From NCBI GenBank assembly GCA_036489755.1, contig DASXFD010000013.1, positions 16,798 to 80,797 of the forward strand: a DNA stretch of 64,000 bases. The letters are read 5' to 3'. This DNA is from JABFXX01 sp036489755. Lineage in GTDB: Bacteria > Myxococcota_A > Polyangia > Haliangiales > Haliangiaceae. Position numbers and translations under genes: made by a program. The notes beneath the pieces are model-generated. The model was not told the DNA's origin and ran no database searches. It was given only the letters and a program-made list of their open reading frames with translations. Below are positions 9,347 through 18,117 of the stretch, in pieces. Within the stretch, counting starts at the first letter, position 1. Each line of letters opens with the position of its first letter.

Positions 9347-9377
9347 AGATCGTGCACGTGCACGTGTCACGTGCACG
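9347..9377. repeat. CACGTG-rich palindromic repeat, copy 1
   Basis: In the 262-bp gap between the first and second Clp-like genes. The 31 bases 9347-9377 are identical to 9485-9515. Inside, CGTGCACGTG (9357-9366) and CACGTGCACG (9368-9377) form inverted arms around a single T. No T-run follows, so it does not look like an intrinsic terminator. Confidence 0.85.
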
Positions 9378-9484
9378 GCCATCTCGCGCGCTACGCCGTA
9401 CGCGATCCGCGACAGCCAGACTTCTCATGCGCGCGACGACCTCCGGATCGGGACCTGCGTGCTCTGCATGACCGCTACGTCCGG

Positions 9485-9530
9485 AGATCGTGCACGTGCA
9501 CGTGTCACGTGCACGTGCACGGCAATCTCG
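9485..9530. repeat. CACGTG-rich palindromic repeat, copy 2, with a 33-bp perfect palindrome
   Basis: Second copy, 138 bp after the first. Arms CGTGCACGTGCACGTG (9489-9504) and its reverse complement (9506-9521) surround a single T, giving a 33-bp palindrome. It differs from copy 1 by an extra GTGCAC on the right side. It ends about 50 bases before the ATG of the second Clp-like gene, so it could be a repressor site or an RNA hairpin that sets expression of the downstream pair. Confidence 0.85.
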
Positions 9531-9571
9531 GTCTCGCGCGATCGGCTGGCCACGCGCACGCGGAGCGCGGC

Positions 9572-12500
9572 ATGACGATCCACTTCACCATCGGCGTCTA
9601 CGTGCGGCGCGACGCCGAAGAGCACTGGACCGGGCTCGTGCCGGAGGGCCATCACGCGCACGTCTCGGGCAACGGCGAAGCGCGGCTGCGCGAGCGCATG
9701 ACCGAACGGCTGCGCGACTGTCTTCGCCGCGCGCGCCCGCAGACGCAGGAGCTGTTCCAGCTGCCGGTCGGCACCGAGCTCGTGCGCATGGCCGTCGAGC
9801 CGCCGAAGGGCGGTCGCGTCACGGTGCCGATCGTCGTCGAGCCGCGCTGGATCGACGGCGATCGCCAGCGGCTGTTCTGCTACCTGCCGCTCCGCCGCGA
9901 CTGCTGGTTCATCGCCGAGTCGCGCGACGACATCCCGATGCTCGCGCAGGCGATGGTGCGCGATCGATTCAGCGGCGCGTCGAGCGACGACGACGACGAC
10001 GGCGACTTCCCCGAGAGCCTCACGTCCGATGGCCGCGATCGCTTGATCGCGGTCGCGTTTTCGGCCGATCCGCAGTCGCTGCTCGACCTGTTGCCGTCGA
10101 AGAAAAAGGATCACCGCGCGAACAGCCGCGGCGCGCAACGGATCCTGCAAGCGATCGCCGTCGACGAGACGCAGCGCGCGGCGTCGGAGGGCGTGGTGCT
10201 CGGCGTGCCGCGTTCGCCGTACCGCGAGCGGCTGTCGTACTTGCTCGGCGGTGCGCGGCCGCGCTCGGCGATGGTCGTCGGGCCACCCGGCTCCGGCAAG
10301 ACCACGCTGATCCAGCAATGGATCGCCGATCGACTCGTGCAAGACGGCTATCCGCTGCACAAGAACCTCGATCGTTGCCACCACGTGTTCCGGATCAGCG
10401 GCAAGCGCGTGATCGCCGGCATGACGCATCTCGGCGAGTGGGAAGAGCGCTGCTTCGCGATCCTCGACGATGCGCGCGTGCGCAAGGGCATCCTGTGGAT
10501 CGAGGACCTGCACCTGTTCGGCCGGCTCGGGCAGTCGCGCCAGAGCGAGCGCAGCTTCGCCGACTTCTTCCGCGGGCCCGTGCGTCGCGGCGATCTCGCG
10601 ATCATCGCCGAGCTCACGCCCGAGCAGCGCGCGCGGCTCGAGCGCGATGCGCCGGGGTTGGCCGAAGCGCTGGCGCTCGTCGCCGTGCCGGCCGCGACGC
10701 CCGCCGAGACGGCGCTCCTCTTGCTGCACGAGATCCGCGCGCTCGAGGTGCGGCTCGACAAGACCGAGCTGCATCCGTTCGTGCCGCGCACCGCGCTCGA
10801 GCTCGGTGCCGCGCTGTTTCCGTGGCGCGCGCGGCCCGGCGTCGCGATCGAGATCGTGCGGCGCGTCGCCGAAGATGCCGCGGCCAAAGAGCTCGACCGC
10901 GAGGTCACGCCGAACGACGTGCTCGATTACCTCGCGCGCACGACGGGCCTCGCGACGCATTTGATCGCGCTCGACAAGCCGCTCGACGCCGCCGAGGTCG
11001 AGGCGCACTTCGCCGCGCGCGTGATCGGCCAGCCCGCCGCGACGCGAGCGGCGACCGACGTGATCCTCAAGGTTCGCGCCGGCCTCGCCGATCCGAGCCG
11101 GCCGGTTTCGGTGATGCTGTTCACGGGGCCGACCGGCACCGGCAAGACCGAGCTCGCGACCGCGATCGCCGAGTATCTGTACGGCGGCGAGTCGCGGCTC
11201 GTGCGCGTCGACATGGGCGAGCTCACCGGGCCCGACGCGGTCTCGCGGCTGATCGGCGATCCGGTCGATCATCGCTTGGGCACAGAAGGCTTGCTGACGT
11301 CGCGCGTCCGCGCGCAGCCGTTTTGCGTGGTGCTGCTCGACGAGATCGAGAAGGCGCATCCGCGCGCGTTGCAGCTGCTCCTGCAATTGTTCGACGAGGG
11401 ACGGCTCACCGACGCGGCCGGCGAGGTCGCGAGCTTCGCGAGCGCGGTCGTGATCATGACGTCGAACCTCGGCTCGAAGAACGCGCAGCCGATCGGTTTC
11501 GGCGAGACCCGCGATCGCGTGCTCGCCGACGTCGCGCGCGCCGTCCGCGAGTTCTTCCCCGTCGAGCTGTTCAACCGGATCGATCAGGTCGTACCGTTCG
11601 AGCCGCTCACGCCCGAGGTCGCAGCGAAGGTCGTCGACAAGGAGCTCGCGAAGCTGCTCGCGCGCCGCGGCCTGCGCGAGCACGACACGTTCGTGTACGC
11701 GGGCTCCGCGGTTCGCCGGCGCGCCGTCGCCGATGCGTTCGATCCGCGCTACGGCGCACGCACGGTCAAACGCTGGCTCGAAGACTCGGTCGGCGGCGCG
11801 CTCGTCGATCTGCTCGCGACCGCGCCGCCCGCGCGGCTGCGGATCGTGCGGCTCGCCGAGGTCGGCGGCTCGATCCAAGCGTCGCTCGAGCCGATGCTCG
11901 AACGGCCGACGCTTCCCGGCTCGTACGTGCTCGAGGGCGCGCTCGATCTCGCGACCGCCGGGCTCGAGCCCGCCGTCGCGCAGGCCGCCGCCGCGATCGC
12001 GCGCGTGCGCGCATCGAACGCCGTGCAACGCGCCGAGCTCGAAGCGACCGGCGAGGTTCGCTACTACGTCGACGAGCTCGCCCAGCGGCTCACCGCGCTC
12101 GAGCAATTGTTCGGCGTGGCCGCGGAGCGGAGCGACCGATCGAACGAGATCGCCGACGAATACGACGACGACGATGACGTTCGCACGCATCGCCACAAAC
12201 GCGCCACGAAGAAGCCGCCGCCGCGGTCGCCCGCGTCGCGCGAGGCGCTGATCGCGGGCGTGGCCGAGGCGTTGCTGATCGAGCGCAGCCTGCCGAGCCT
12301 GCTCGATCCCGACGCGCACGCCGCGACCGTGCTGATCTCGCGCGTCGGCCAGGCGAACGGGCTCGGGCTCGTGTTCGTCACGCAGGTGTTCGCGCACCAG
12401 CCGGCCTGGTACGACTCGGGCGCGCACTCCGACGACGCGGGCGAGATCGGCGCGATGAACGTCGGCAAGGGCTCCGGCTCGTACGACGTGTGGCAGCGGT

Positions 12501-12919
12501 TTTGGCGGGGCCGCCGCGACGTCGCGATCGTGCTGCGCGGGTTGTTCGTGCGCGACGCGCTCGGTAGCGATCACGGCACGTGGATGATGCGCGCCGCGGC
12601 CGCCGAGCCCGACGTCGTGCGCGTCGAGATCCGGCCCGGCGCACGCGTATCGGCCGACGAGACGTTGCGCGCGCACATCGCGGCGCGGCGCGAGCTCGAG
12701 CGCGTGCTCGACGCGGGCGGCGCGCTGCCGCCGAACCCCGACGTGCTGTTGCCGGTCACGCGCACGCTGCATTACCGCATGCCGATCCGCGTCGGCGATC
12801 CGTGCCAGGTCGAGCTCGAAGATTTCGCGACCGGCTGGCTCGATCGCGGCCCGCGCACCGACATCCCGCACGCGGTTCGCCGCGCGTGGCACCTCGCGTG
12901 GAGCAAGCGCCGTGACTAG
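9572..12919 (+). CDS. Clp/Hsp100-like double AAA+ ATPase with degenerate release-factor-like C-terminal domain (paralogue 2)
   Basis: 1115 residues from the ATG at 9572, chosen because MTIHFTIGVYV lines up with the starts of the two paralogues, although the frame is open further upstream. The N-domain contains an acidic patch (SSDDDDDGDF, about 137-146). First AAA module: GPPGSGKT (237-244) and ILWIEDLHLF (about 307). Second module: GPTGTGKT (519-526), VVLLDEIEKAHP (about 586) and TSNLG. The C-terminal 250 residues align by eye with those of paralogue 1: AATVLISRV, then AIVLRGLFVRDALGSDHGTW where paralogue 1 has the GLHKF region. A Glu/Asp-rich insert (about 862-870) precedes it. Its 3' end overlaps paralogue 3 by 8 bases. 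The family is clear as Clp-like; the exact function is not. Confidence 0.85.
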   Translation: MTIHFTIGVYVRRDAEEHWTGLVPEGHHAHVSGNGEARLRERMTERLRDCLRRARPQTQELFQLPVGTELVRMAVEPPKGGRVTVPIVVEPRWIDGDRQRLFCYLPLRRDCWFIAESRDDIPMLAQAMVRDRFSGASSDDDDDGDFPESLTSDGRDRLIAVAFSADPQSLLDLLPSKKKDHRANSRGAQRILQAIAVDETQRAASEGVVLGVPRSPYRERLSYLLGGARPRSAMVVGPPGSGKTTLIQQWIADRLVQDGYPLHKNLDRCHHVFRISGKRVIAGMTHLGEWEERCFAILDDARVRKGILWIEDLHLFGRLGQSRQSERSFADFFRGPVRRGDLAIIAELTPEQRARLERDAPGLAEALALVAVPAATPAETALLLLHEIRALEVRLDKTELHPFVPRTALELGAALFPWRARPGVAIEIVRRVAEDAAAKELDREVTPNDVLDYLARTTGLATHLIALDKPLDAAEVEAHFAARVIGQPAATRAATDVILKVRAGLADPSRPVSVMLFTGPTGTGKTELATAIAEYLYGGESRLVRVDMGELTGPDAVSRLIGDPVDHRLGTEGLLTSRVRAQPFCVVLLDEIEKAHPRALQLLLQLFDEGRLTDAAGEVASFASAVVIMTSNLGSKNAQPIGFGETRDRVLADVARAVREFFPVELFNRIDQVVPFEPLTPEVAAKVVDKELAKLLARRGLREHDTFVYAGSAVRRRAVADAFDPRYGARTVKRWLEDSVGGALVDLLATAPPARLRIVRLAEVGGSIQASLEPMLERPTLPGSYVLEGALDLATAGLEPAVAQAAAAIARVRASNAVQRAELEATGEVRYYVDELAQRLTALEQLFGVAAERSDRSNEIADEYDDDDDVRTHRHKRATKKPPPRSPASREALIAGVAEALLIERSLPSLLDPDAHAATVLISRVGQANGLGLVFVTQVFAHQPAWYDSGAHSDDAGEIGAMNVGKGSGSYDVWQRFWRGRRDVAIVLRGLFVRDALGSDHGTWMMRAAAAEPDVVRVEIRPGARVSADETLRAHIAARRELERVLDAGGALPPNPDVLLPVTRTLHYRMPIRVGDPCQVELEDFATGWLDRGPRTDIPHAVRRAWHLAWSKRRD

Positions 12920-15167
12920 CAAGTCGTCGTTTCGCGTCTACGTGACGAAGCACCACGGCGGGCTGACCTCGGCCGTGTTGCTGCGTCGCTGGCGCATGCT
13001 GTTCGACGTGCCGCCGCCGGCCGCGCTCGCCGCCGATCTCGACACCGCGCTCGCGCGCCTCGCGCCCGCCGCGGCGCTGATCGCCGAAGAATACGAAGAC
13101 GCGCTCCGCTACATGTGGACCGAGGAGCTCGAGCTGCGCCGCGTCGAGGTCGAGATCCATCCCGGCCGGCCCGATCCGAAAGGCTACGTGATCTCCGGCG
13201 CGACGGTGCCCATCCGGCTCGGCTACGCGGCCGCCCCGATCAAGGACTCCCCGTTGTATCGCGTGATCGTGCCGCGCTTCGATTGGTCGTTCGTCGCCGA
13301 AGACCTGCGCGCGGTGCCCGAGACGATCCGCGCGCTCGGCTTCACCGCGCTCGTCGGCGATCATCCGTCACAGCTCTACGATCTGCGACGCGAGCTCGAC
13401 GAACAGATCGTCGAGTGGAGCCCGGTCGACGCGCCCGACAAGCCGCGCCGCAACGCCGCCGACGCGCCGGATCCCGCACCGACCCTCGAAGCGGTCGGCG
13501 AAGATTGGGTCGCGCTCGCGCGTGCGAATCGGCTCGCCGCCGTCGTCGGCAACGATCCGATCTTCGACGAGCTCGCCGGCGCGCTCGACGCGAAACAGCT
13601 GCCGAGCATATTGATCGTCGGGCCGCGCGGCGCCGGCAAGACCGCGCTCGTGCGCCGGATCGCGCGCGCGCTGCTCGATCGCAGCCGAGGCAAGGACTCG
13701 CCGCGCCGCCGGCTCTGGGCGACGAGTACCGACCGCGTCGTCGCCGGCATGATCTATCTCGGTCAGTGGCAAGAGCGCTGCTTGAAAATGATCAAGGAGC
13801 TCGCCGGCGGCAGCGACGCGCTCTACATCGATCGGTTCGCCGACTCGCTCGCGCCGATGTCGGACGGCGCGTCGATCATGGACTTGCTCGCGCCATCGGT
13901 GATCGCGCGCGAGGTCGCGCTTTACGCCGAGTGCGACGAGCTCGAGCTGGTGCGCGCGCGCCAGCAGGCGCCGGCGCTCGTCGACGCGATGCGGATCGTG
14001 CGCGTGCCCGAGGCGACGCCCGCGCAGGTGATCGCGCTACTCGAGCCGTACGGCGCTCGCCTCGATCCGCCGGTGCGCGTCGAGCTCGGTGCGGCGCGCC
14101 GCTTGATCGAGCTGTGCGCCGCGTTTCGCCGCGACACCGCGTTTCCCGGCAAGGCGCTCGCGTTTGTCGATTACTGCTCGCGCCAGCGCCGCACGCAGCT
14201 CTCGCTGGCCGAGCTGACGAGCGCGTTCGGCGCGTGGTCCGGCTTGCCCGTCGAGCTGCTGTCGCCCGACAAGCCGCTCGACACCGCCGCGGTCGCGACC
14301 GCTCTCGCCGCCGGCGTGATCGGCCAGGACCAAGCGTGTCGCGTCGCCGGTCGCGTGATCGCACGGCTCAAGGCTGGCCTCGACGATCCGCAGCGCCCCG
14401 TCGGCGCGCTGTTGTTCGCGGGTCCGACGGGCGTCGGCAAGACCGAGCTCGCGAAGCAACTCGCGCGCTACTTGTTCGGCGACGCCGAGCGGCTCGTGCG
14501 CGTCGACATGAGCGAGATCACGACCTCGAGCGCGATCGCGCGCATGATCACGCCGTCGCCGGCGGGCACGAGCCTCGCCGATCGAATTCGCCGGCAGCCG
14601 CTATCGGTCGTGTTGTTCGACGAGATCGAGAAGGCTGCCGACGCCGCGTTCGATCTGTTGCTCGGCGTGATCGGCGAAGGCCGGCTCACCGACGCGTTCG
14701 GCCGGCTTGTCGACTTCCGCATGGCGCTGATCGTGATGACCACGAACCTCGGCGCCGCCGATCCGCGACCGCCGGGATTCTCCAGCGATCCAGACGCGCC
14801 GCCCGATCCGGGCAACGCGATCAAGAGCTTCTTCCGGCCCGAGCTGATCGGCCGCCTCGATTCGGTGATTCCGTTCCGGCCGCTCGACCCGAGCGCGCTC
14901 GAGCGCATCGTCGAGCTCGAGCTGACCAAGCTGCGCGAGCGGCCGGGCCTCGTGCAGCGCGCGTTGCAGATCGCGGTCACGCCCGCGGCACGCCGCCGGC
15001 TCGCGCTGCTCGGTCACGATCCGAAGCTCGGTGCGCGCCCGCTGCGGCGAACGATCGAAGACTTGATCGTCGCGCCGATCGCCGAACGGATCGCGCGCGA
15101 GCCTGGCTTCCGCGGCGTGACCGTTCGAGTCGCCGCTGCCGGTGAGGCCGGTGACATCGTCGTGTGA
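12912..15167 (+). CDS. Clp/Hsp100-like double AAA+ ATPase without C-terminal extension (paralogue 3)
   Basis: 751 residues from the GTG at 12912, eight bases before the stop of paralogue 2. The N-domain begins SKSSFRVYVTKHHGG, in register with the other two. First AAA module: Walker A GPRGAGKT (237-244) is intact, but the Walker B region reads ALYIDRFAD, so the catalytic Glu is replaced by Arg and ATP hydrolysis there is doubtful. Second module: GPTGVGKT (504-511), VVLFDEIEKAAD (about 566) and MTTNLG, with KLGARPLRRTIEDL as sensor 2. It stops at the end of the ClpB-type D2 small domain, so it lacks the release-factor-like part. Three coupled paralogues with different lesions suggest a hetero-oligomeric ring, which is inference. 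Confidence 0.85.
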   Translation: MTSKSSFRVYVTKHHGGLTSAVLLRRWRMLFDVPPPAALAADLDTALARLAPAAALIAEEYEDALRYMWTEELELRRVEVEIHPGRPDPKGYVISGATVPIRLGYAAAPIKDSPLYRVIVPRFDWSFVAEDLRAVPETIRALGFTALVGDHPSQLYDLRRELDEQIVEWSPVDAPDKPRRNAADAPDPAPTLEAVGEDWVALARANRLAAVVGNDPIFDELAGALDAKQLPSILIVGPRGAGKTALVRRIARALLDRSRGKDSPRRRLWATSTDRVVAGMIYLGQWQERCLKMIKELAGGSDALYIDRFADSLAPMSDGASIMDLLAPSVIAREVALYAECDELELVRARQQAPALVDAMRIVRVPEATPAQVIALLEPYGARLDPPVRVELGAARRLIELCAAFRRDTAFPGKALAFVDYCSRQRRTQLSLAELTSAFGAWSGLPVELLSPDKPLDTAAVATALAAGVIGQDQACRVAGRVIARLKAGLDDPQRPVGALLFAGPTGVGKTELAKQLARYLFGDAERLVRVDMSEITTSSAIARMITPSPAGTSLADRIRRQPLSVVLFDEIEKAADAAFDLLLGVIGEGRLTDAFGRLVDFRMALIVMTTNLGAADPRPPGFSSDPDAPPDPGNAIKSFFRPELIGRLDSVIPFRPLDPSALERIVELELTKLRERPGLVQRALQIAVTPAARRRLALLGHDPKLGARPLRRTIEDLIVAPIAERIAREPGFRGVTVRVAAAGEAGDIVV

Positions 15168-15267
15168 GCCGTAGGGCAGATCTCATTTGATCTACTAACT
15201 GGCTAGAATTGCTTGTACGAGCCTTTCGTAAGCGTCCCAACCAACCCGCAATAGAACCGGGGGCTTT

Positions 15268-15275
15268 GCTACACT
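15268..15275 (+). promoter_or_regulatory. Possible extended -10 element for the Crp/Fnr gene
   Basis: TTGCTACACT includes TG-n-TACACT with the hexamer at 15270-15275, seven bases before the GTG at 15282. If used, the transcript would be leaderless or nearly so. No good -35 is visible. The preceding stretch 15178-15260 is richer in A+T than its surroundings and holds a short inverted repeat, AGATC (15178-15182) and GATCT (15189-15193). Confidence 0.3.
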
Positions 15276-15281
15276 TGTTTG

Positions 15282-15971
15282 GTGACCGACCCCAAGCGCG
15301 TGCTGTGGTACCTGCGCAAAGTCCCGCTGCTCGCCGACCTCGGACCCGACGCGGTTGCGCGGATGGCCGAACGCGTCGAGCTTCGCGAGGCGCGGCGGCG
15401 CGACGTGATCTACTTGCCGGGCGATCCTGGAAAGTCGCTGTTCTTCGTGCACGGCGGCCGCATCAAGGTCAGCAAGGTGACGCGCGACGGCAAGTCGCTG
15501 ACGCTCGCGTATCACGGACCCGCCGAGCTGTTCGGCGACAGCTGCTTGCTCGATGGTGGTCCGCGCACCGAAATGGCCGAGGCGGTCGAGAACGCGCTGC
15601 TCTCCGAGATCGATCGCATCCATTTCGAGGAGCTCATGCACAGCCACCCGTCGCTCGGTCTCGCGATGACGCGGCTCATGATCGTGCGGCGCCGCGAGCT
15701 CGAGAACAAAGTCGAGGCACTCGTGTTCCGCGACGTGTCGAGCAAGCTCGCCGAGCTGCTCGTCAAGCTCGCCGGCGAATACGGCGTCGACGACGCGCGC
15801 GGCACGCTCGTCGCGCTCAAGATCACGCATCAAGAGCTCGCGAACTTGATCGGCTCGACGCGCGAGACCGTGTCGCTCACGCTGTCGCAGTTCAAGCGCA
15901 AGCGAATGATCGCGACCGAAGGCCGCAAGGTCATCATCAGCGACAGCGAAGCACTGCGCGCGCTCTACTGA
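15282..15971 (+). CDS. Crp/Fnr-family transcriptional regulator
   Basis: 229 residues from a GTG at 15282; a TTG at 15279 is next to it. Residues about 15-125 form a cyclic-nucleotide-binding-like beta-barrel (RDVIYLPGDPGKSLFFVHGGRIKV and GPAELFGDSCLLDGG). Residues about 150-229 are the Crp-type winged helix, with KITHQELANLIGSTRETVSL as the helix-turn-helix and RKVIISD in the wing. There is no Cys cluster, so it is not an FeS Fnr. The barrel lacks the clear Arg-Ser cAMP-binding pair of E. coli Crp, so the ligand is unknown. It is monocistronic, close behind the Clp-like operon, and converges with a small lipoprotein gene. Confidence 0.85.
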   Translation: MTDPKRVLWYLRKVPLLADLGPDAVARMAERVELREARRRDVIYLPGDPGKSLFFVHGGRIKVSKVTRDGKSLTLAYHGPAELFGDSCLLDGGPRTEMAEAVENALLSEIDRIHFEELMHSHPSLGLAMTRLMIVRRRELENKVEALVFRDVSSKLAELLVKLAGEYGVDDARGTLVALKITHQELANLIGSTRETVSLTLSQFKRKRMIATEGRKVIISDSEALRALY

Positions 15972-15974
15972 TCG

Positions 15975-16226
15975 TCACAGGAGCAGCGCGACCGCGGTGA
16001 CGAGCGACGTCAGCACGATCATCACACCGAACATGGGTTCGGCGAGCTCGCCGGCCGCGCCGAGCCCGCACGCTGGTGTGCCGTGACAATCGTCGGGATT
16101 GTGCTTGAGCATCGCGTGCGCGATGAGGCCACCGCCGATCGCGGTGCCGCCGACCGCGACGGCCGCCGGTGCGCACGACGGAACTGCCACCGCGAGTGCA
16201 GCGGCCACGAGTAGTTTCTTCGACAC
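15975..16226 (-). CDS. Small putative lipoprotein with two hydrophobic segments
   Basis: 83 residues from a GTG at 16224-16226, preceded by a GGAG Shine-Dalgarno. The N-terminus SKKLLVAAALAVAVPSC ends in a lipobox-like VPSC, so lipidation is plausible. Gly/Ala-rich sequence follows, then HNPDDCHGTPACG and a C-terminal hydrophobic stretch MFGVMIVLTSLVTAVALLL. It lies 53 bases downstream of pdxA on the same strand. I recognise no family. Confidence 0.6.
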   Translation of the reverse strand: MSKKLLVAAALAVAVPSCAPAAVAVGGTAIGGGLIAHAMLKHNPDDCHGTPACGLGAAGELAEPMFGVMIVLTSLVTAVALLL

Positions 16227-16279
16227 GTCTCCACTGTTGAGCCGCGACCACACGCCGCCAACGGAAACAGAGGGCAGAG

Positions 16280-17236
16280 TCACAAGCTGCGGCGCGCGCT
16301 CATCTCGAACGCGAGCGCGAGCGCGGCCTGCATCGACGTCGCTCGCGCCACGCCTTTGCCGGCAATGTCGTAGGCCGTGCCGTGATCCGGCGACGTGCGC
16401 ACGATCGGCAAACCGAGCGTGACGTTCACCGACTCCTCGAAGTCGATGAGCTTGACCGGGATGAGCCCTTGGTCGTGATACATCGCGACGAGCGCGTCGT
16501 AGCGGCCATGCAGGTGATCGCGAAACGCGGCGTCGGGCACGAGCGGCCCGGAGAGAATCGCGGGCTCGCACGGCGTCTCGAGCGCGGGCGCGATGATCTC
16601 GGCGTCCTCGTCGCCGAGCAGGCCGTCTTCGCCGGCGTGCGGGTTGAGCCCGACCACGCCGACGCGCGGCCGCGCGATGCCGAAGTCGTGTGCGAGCGAC
16701 GACGCGACGAGCTCGATCACGCGCCGGATCCGCTCCGTCGATAGCTCGAGCACGACCTCGACGAGCGGCCGGTGCACCGTCGCGAGCGCGATCTTGAGCT
16801 TTGGGCCGACGAAGAACATCGCGACGTCGTGGGCGCCGAGCCGCTCCGCGAGCATCTCGGTGTGGCCGAGGAACTGAAAGCCGCCGCGGCGCGCCCACGT
16901 CTTCGAGATCGGCGCGGTCACGATGGCGGCTAGCTCGCCCGCGCGCGCGGCCGCGACGGCGGCTTCGAGGTAGCTGACCTGCGCTGCACCGGCGCGCTCG
17001 TCGGGATGACCCGGCTCGGCCGCATCGCCGAGGCCGTCGCCGCGCACGTCGAGTGCCGCGGGCAGCGCGACTTCGATCAAGCGCGCGGCGCGCTCGAGTG
17101 GGGCGCGATCGCCGAAGACCACGCAGCGCGCACACTGCTCCGGCGGGGCGGATGCGAGCGCGGCCGCCACGATCTCGGGCCCGATGCCGGTCGGATCACC
17201 GAGCGTGATTCCGATCCGGCGCGATTCGCTCGCCAT
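16280..17236 (-). CDS. pdxA: 4-hydroxythreonine-4-phosphate dehydrogenase
   Basis: 318 residues from the ATG at 17234-17236, the usual length of PdxA. It oxidises 4-phosphohydroxy-L-threonine with NAD in the DXP-dependent route to pyridoxal phosphate, in the cytoplasm. The start motif GITLGDPTGIGPEI is typical. The three metal-binding histidines are in place: FLGHTE (about 125), GLNPHAGE (about 200) and AMYHDQG (about 254). SPDHGTAYDIAGKG near the C-terminus is also conserved. No other pyridoxine gene is nearby; the gene is divergent from a DUF3108 lipoprotein gene with 49 bases between the starts. Confidence 0.95.
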   Translation of the reverse strand: MASESRRIGITLGDPTGIGPEIVAAALASAPPEQCARCVVFGDRAPLERAARLIEVALPAALDVRGDGLGDAAEPGHPDERAGAAQVSYLEAAVAAARAGELAAIVTAPISKTWARRGGFQFLGHTEMLAERLGAHDVAMFFVGPKLKIALATVHRPLVEVVLELSTERIRRVIELVASSLAHDFGIARPRVGVVGLNPHAGEDGLLGDEDAEIIAPALETPCEPAILSGPLVPDAAFRDHLHGRYDALVAMYHDQGLIPVKLIDFEESVNVTLGLPIVRTSPDHGTAYDIAGKGVARATSMQAALALAFEMSARRSL

Positions 17237-17285
17237 GTCTCACGCTACCACTTGCAGGCGCCGCCCGTTCCGCCATCCTTGAAGC

Positions 17286-18113
17286 GTGCGTTGGGCGAGC
17301 ATCGCGTGCGTGGGGCTGGCCGCCTGTGCCGGAGCCGAGGCGACGACGTTGCCGCCTCAGCAGCCGCCGCACGTCGTGCCGGTCGCCGAGGGCTCGGCCG
17401 CGCCCGGCGAGCTCGGCCTCGATCCCGGGGAAGCGATGGCGTTCGAAGTGCGGCTCGGCGGCGTGCTCGCGGGCGACGCGCAGCTCGCGGTCGGCCAGAT
17501 CGGCGAGCGCGACGGCCACCGCGCGATCGTCGTGAAGTCTCGCGCCGCGACCGCGGGCGTGGCCGCGCTCGTCAAATCGATCAGCGACGAGACCACGACG
17601 GTGATCGACGCCGACACCGGCCGGCCGCTCCAGCTCGACACGACCGCGGTCGTCGACGGCACGACCACGACCGCGCACGCCGAGTTCACGGCCTCCGCCG
17701 CGAACGTGACGTACTCGAAGCAAGGCGACACCAGGGTGCGCCGCTATCGCGTCAACTTCGCCGGGCAAACCGCCTACGACACGCACTCGGCGATGGCGCA
17801 GCTGCGCGGCTGGCACGCGCACCCCGGCGCCACGCGAACGGTGTACGTGGTCGGCGGCAAGCGGCTGTGGCGCGTCGACATGAAGTTCGCGGGCATCGAG
17901 TCGATCGGCTCGTCGATGGGCAATCGGCGCGCGGTGCGCTTCGAGGGCTCGGCCTATCGCGCGCGTCCGAACCTGTCGCTCGAATCGCAGACCGCGACGC
18001 GCACGTTCTCGGTCTGGCTCACCGACGATGCCGACCGCGTGCCGCTGAAGCTCGTCGCGAAGACCGAGCTCGGCGACGTCACGATGGACCTCACCGACTA
18101 CACCAGGCCGTAG
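17286..18113 (+). CDS. DUF3108-family lipoprotein
   Basis: 275 residues from a GTG at 17286. The N-terminus RWASIACVGLAACAGAE has a lipobox LAAC, so it is a predicted lipoprotein. The mature part is all-beta with the DUF3108 pattern: AFEVRLGGVLAGDAQLAV, then alternate strands, and a final LVAKTELGDVTMDLTDYT. DUF3108 proteins form an eight-stranded-barrel-like fold of unknown function in the envelope. It converges with the PP2C gene, four bases apart. Confidence 0.75.
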   Translation: MRWASIACVGLAACAGAEATTLPPQQPPHVVPVAEGSAAPGELGLDPGEAMAFEVRLGGVLAGDAQLAVGQIGERDGHRAIVVKSRAATAGVAALVKSISDETTTVIDADTGRPLQLDTTAVVDGTTTTAHAEFTASAANVTYSKQGDTRVRRYRVNFAGQTAYDTHSAMAQLRGWHAHPGATRTVYVVGGKRLWRVDMKFAGIESIGSSMGNRRAVRFEGSAYRARPNLSLESQTATRTFSVWLTDDADRVPLKLVAKTELGDVTMDLTDYTRP

Positions 18114-18117
18114 TCGG

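Noticed and set aside
9347..9530. The repeated CACGTG units as a CRISPR array
   Set aside because: Only two copies exist, they are self-palindromic and spaced by 138 bases, and no cas gene is near.
9425..12922. A long open frame on the minus strand (about 1165 codons) opposite Clp-like ATPase 2
   Set aside because: It is a shadow of the high-GC coding strand. The plus-strand frame has clear AAA+ motifs in order; the minus frame is Arg/Ala/Glu-rich with no domain.
5863..15167. The Clp-like ATPases as ClpV of a type VI secretion system
   Set aside because: No tss or hcp/vgrG gene is nearby, and the N-domains and C-terminal extension do not look like ClpV.
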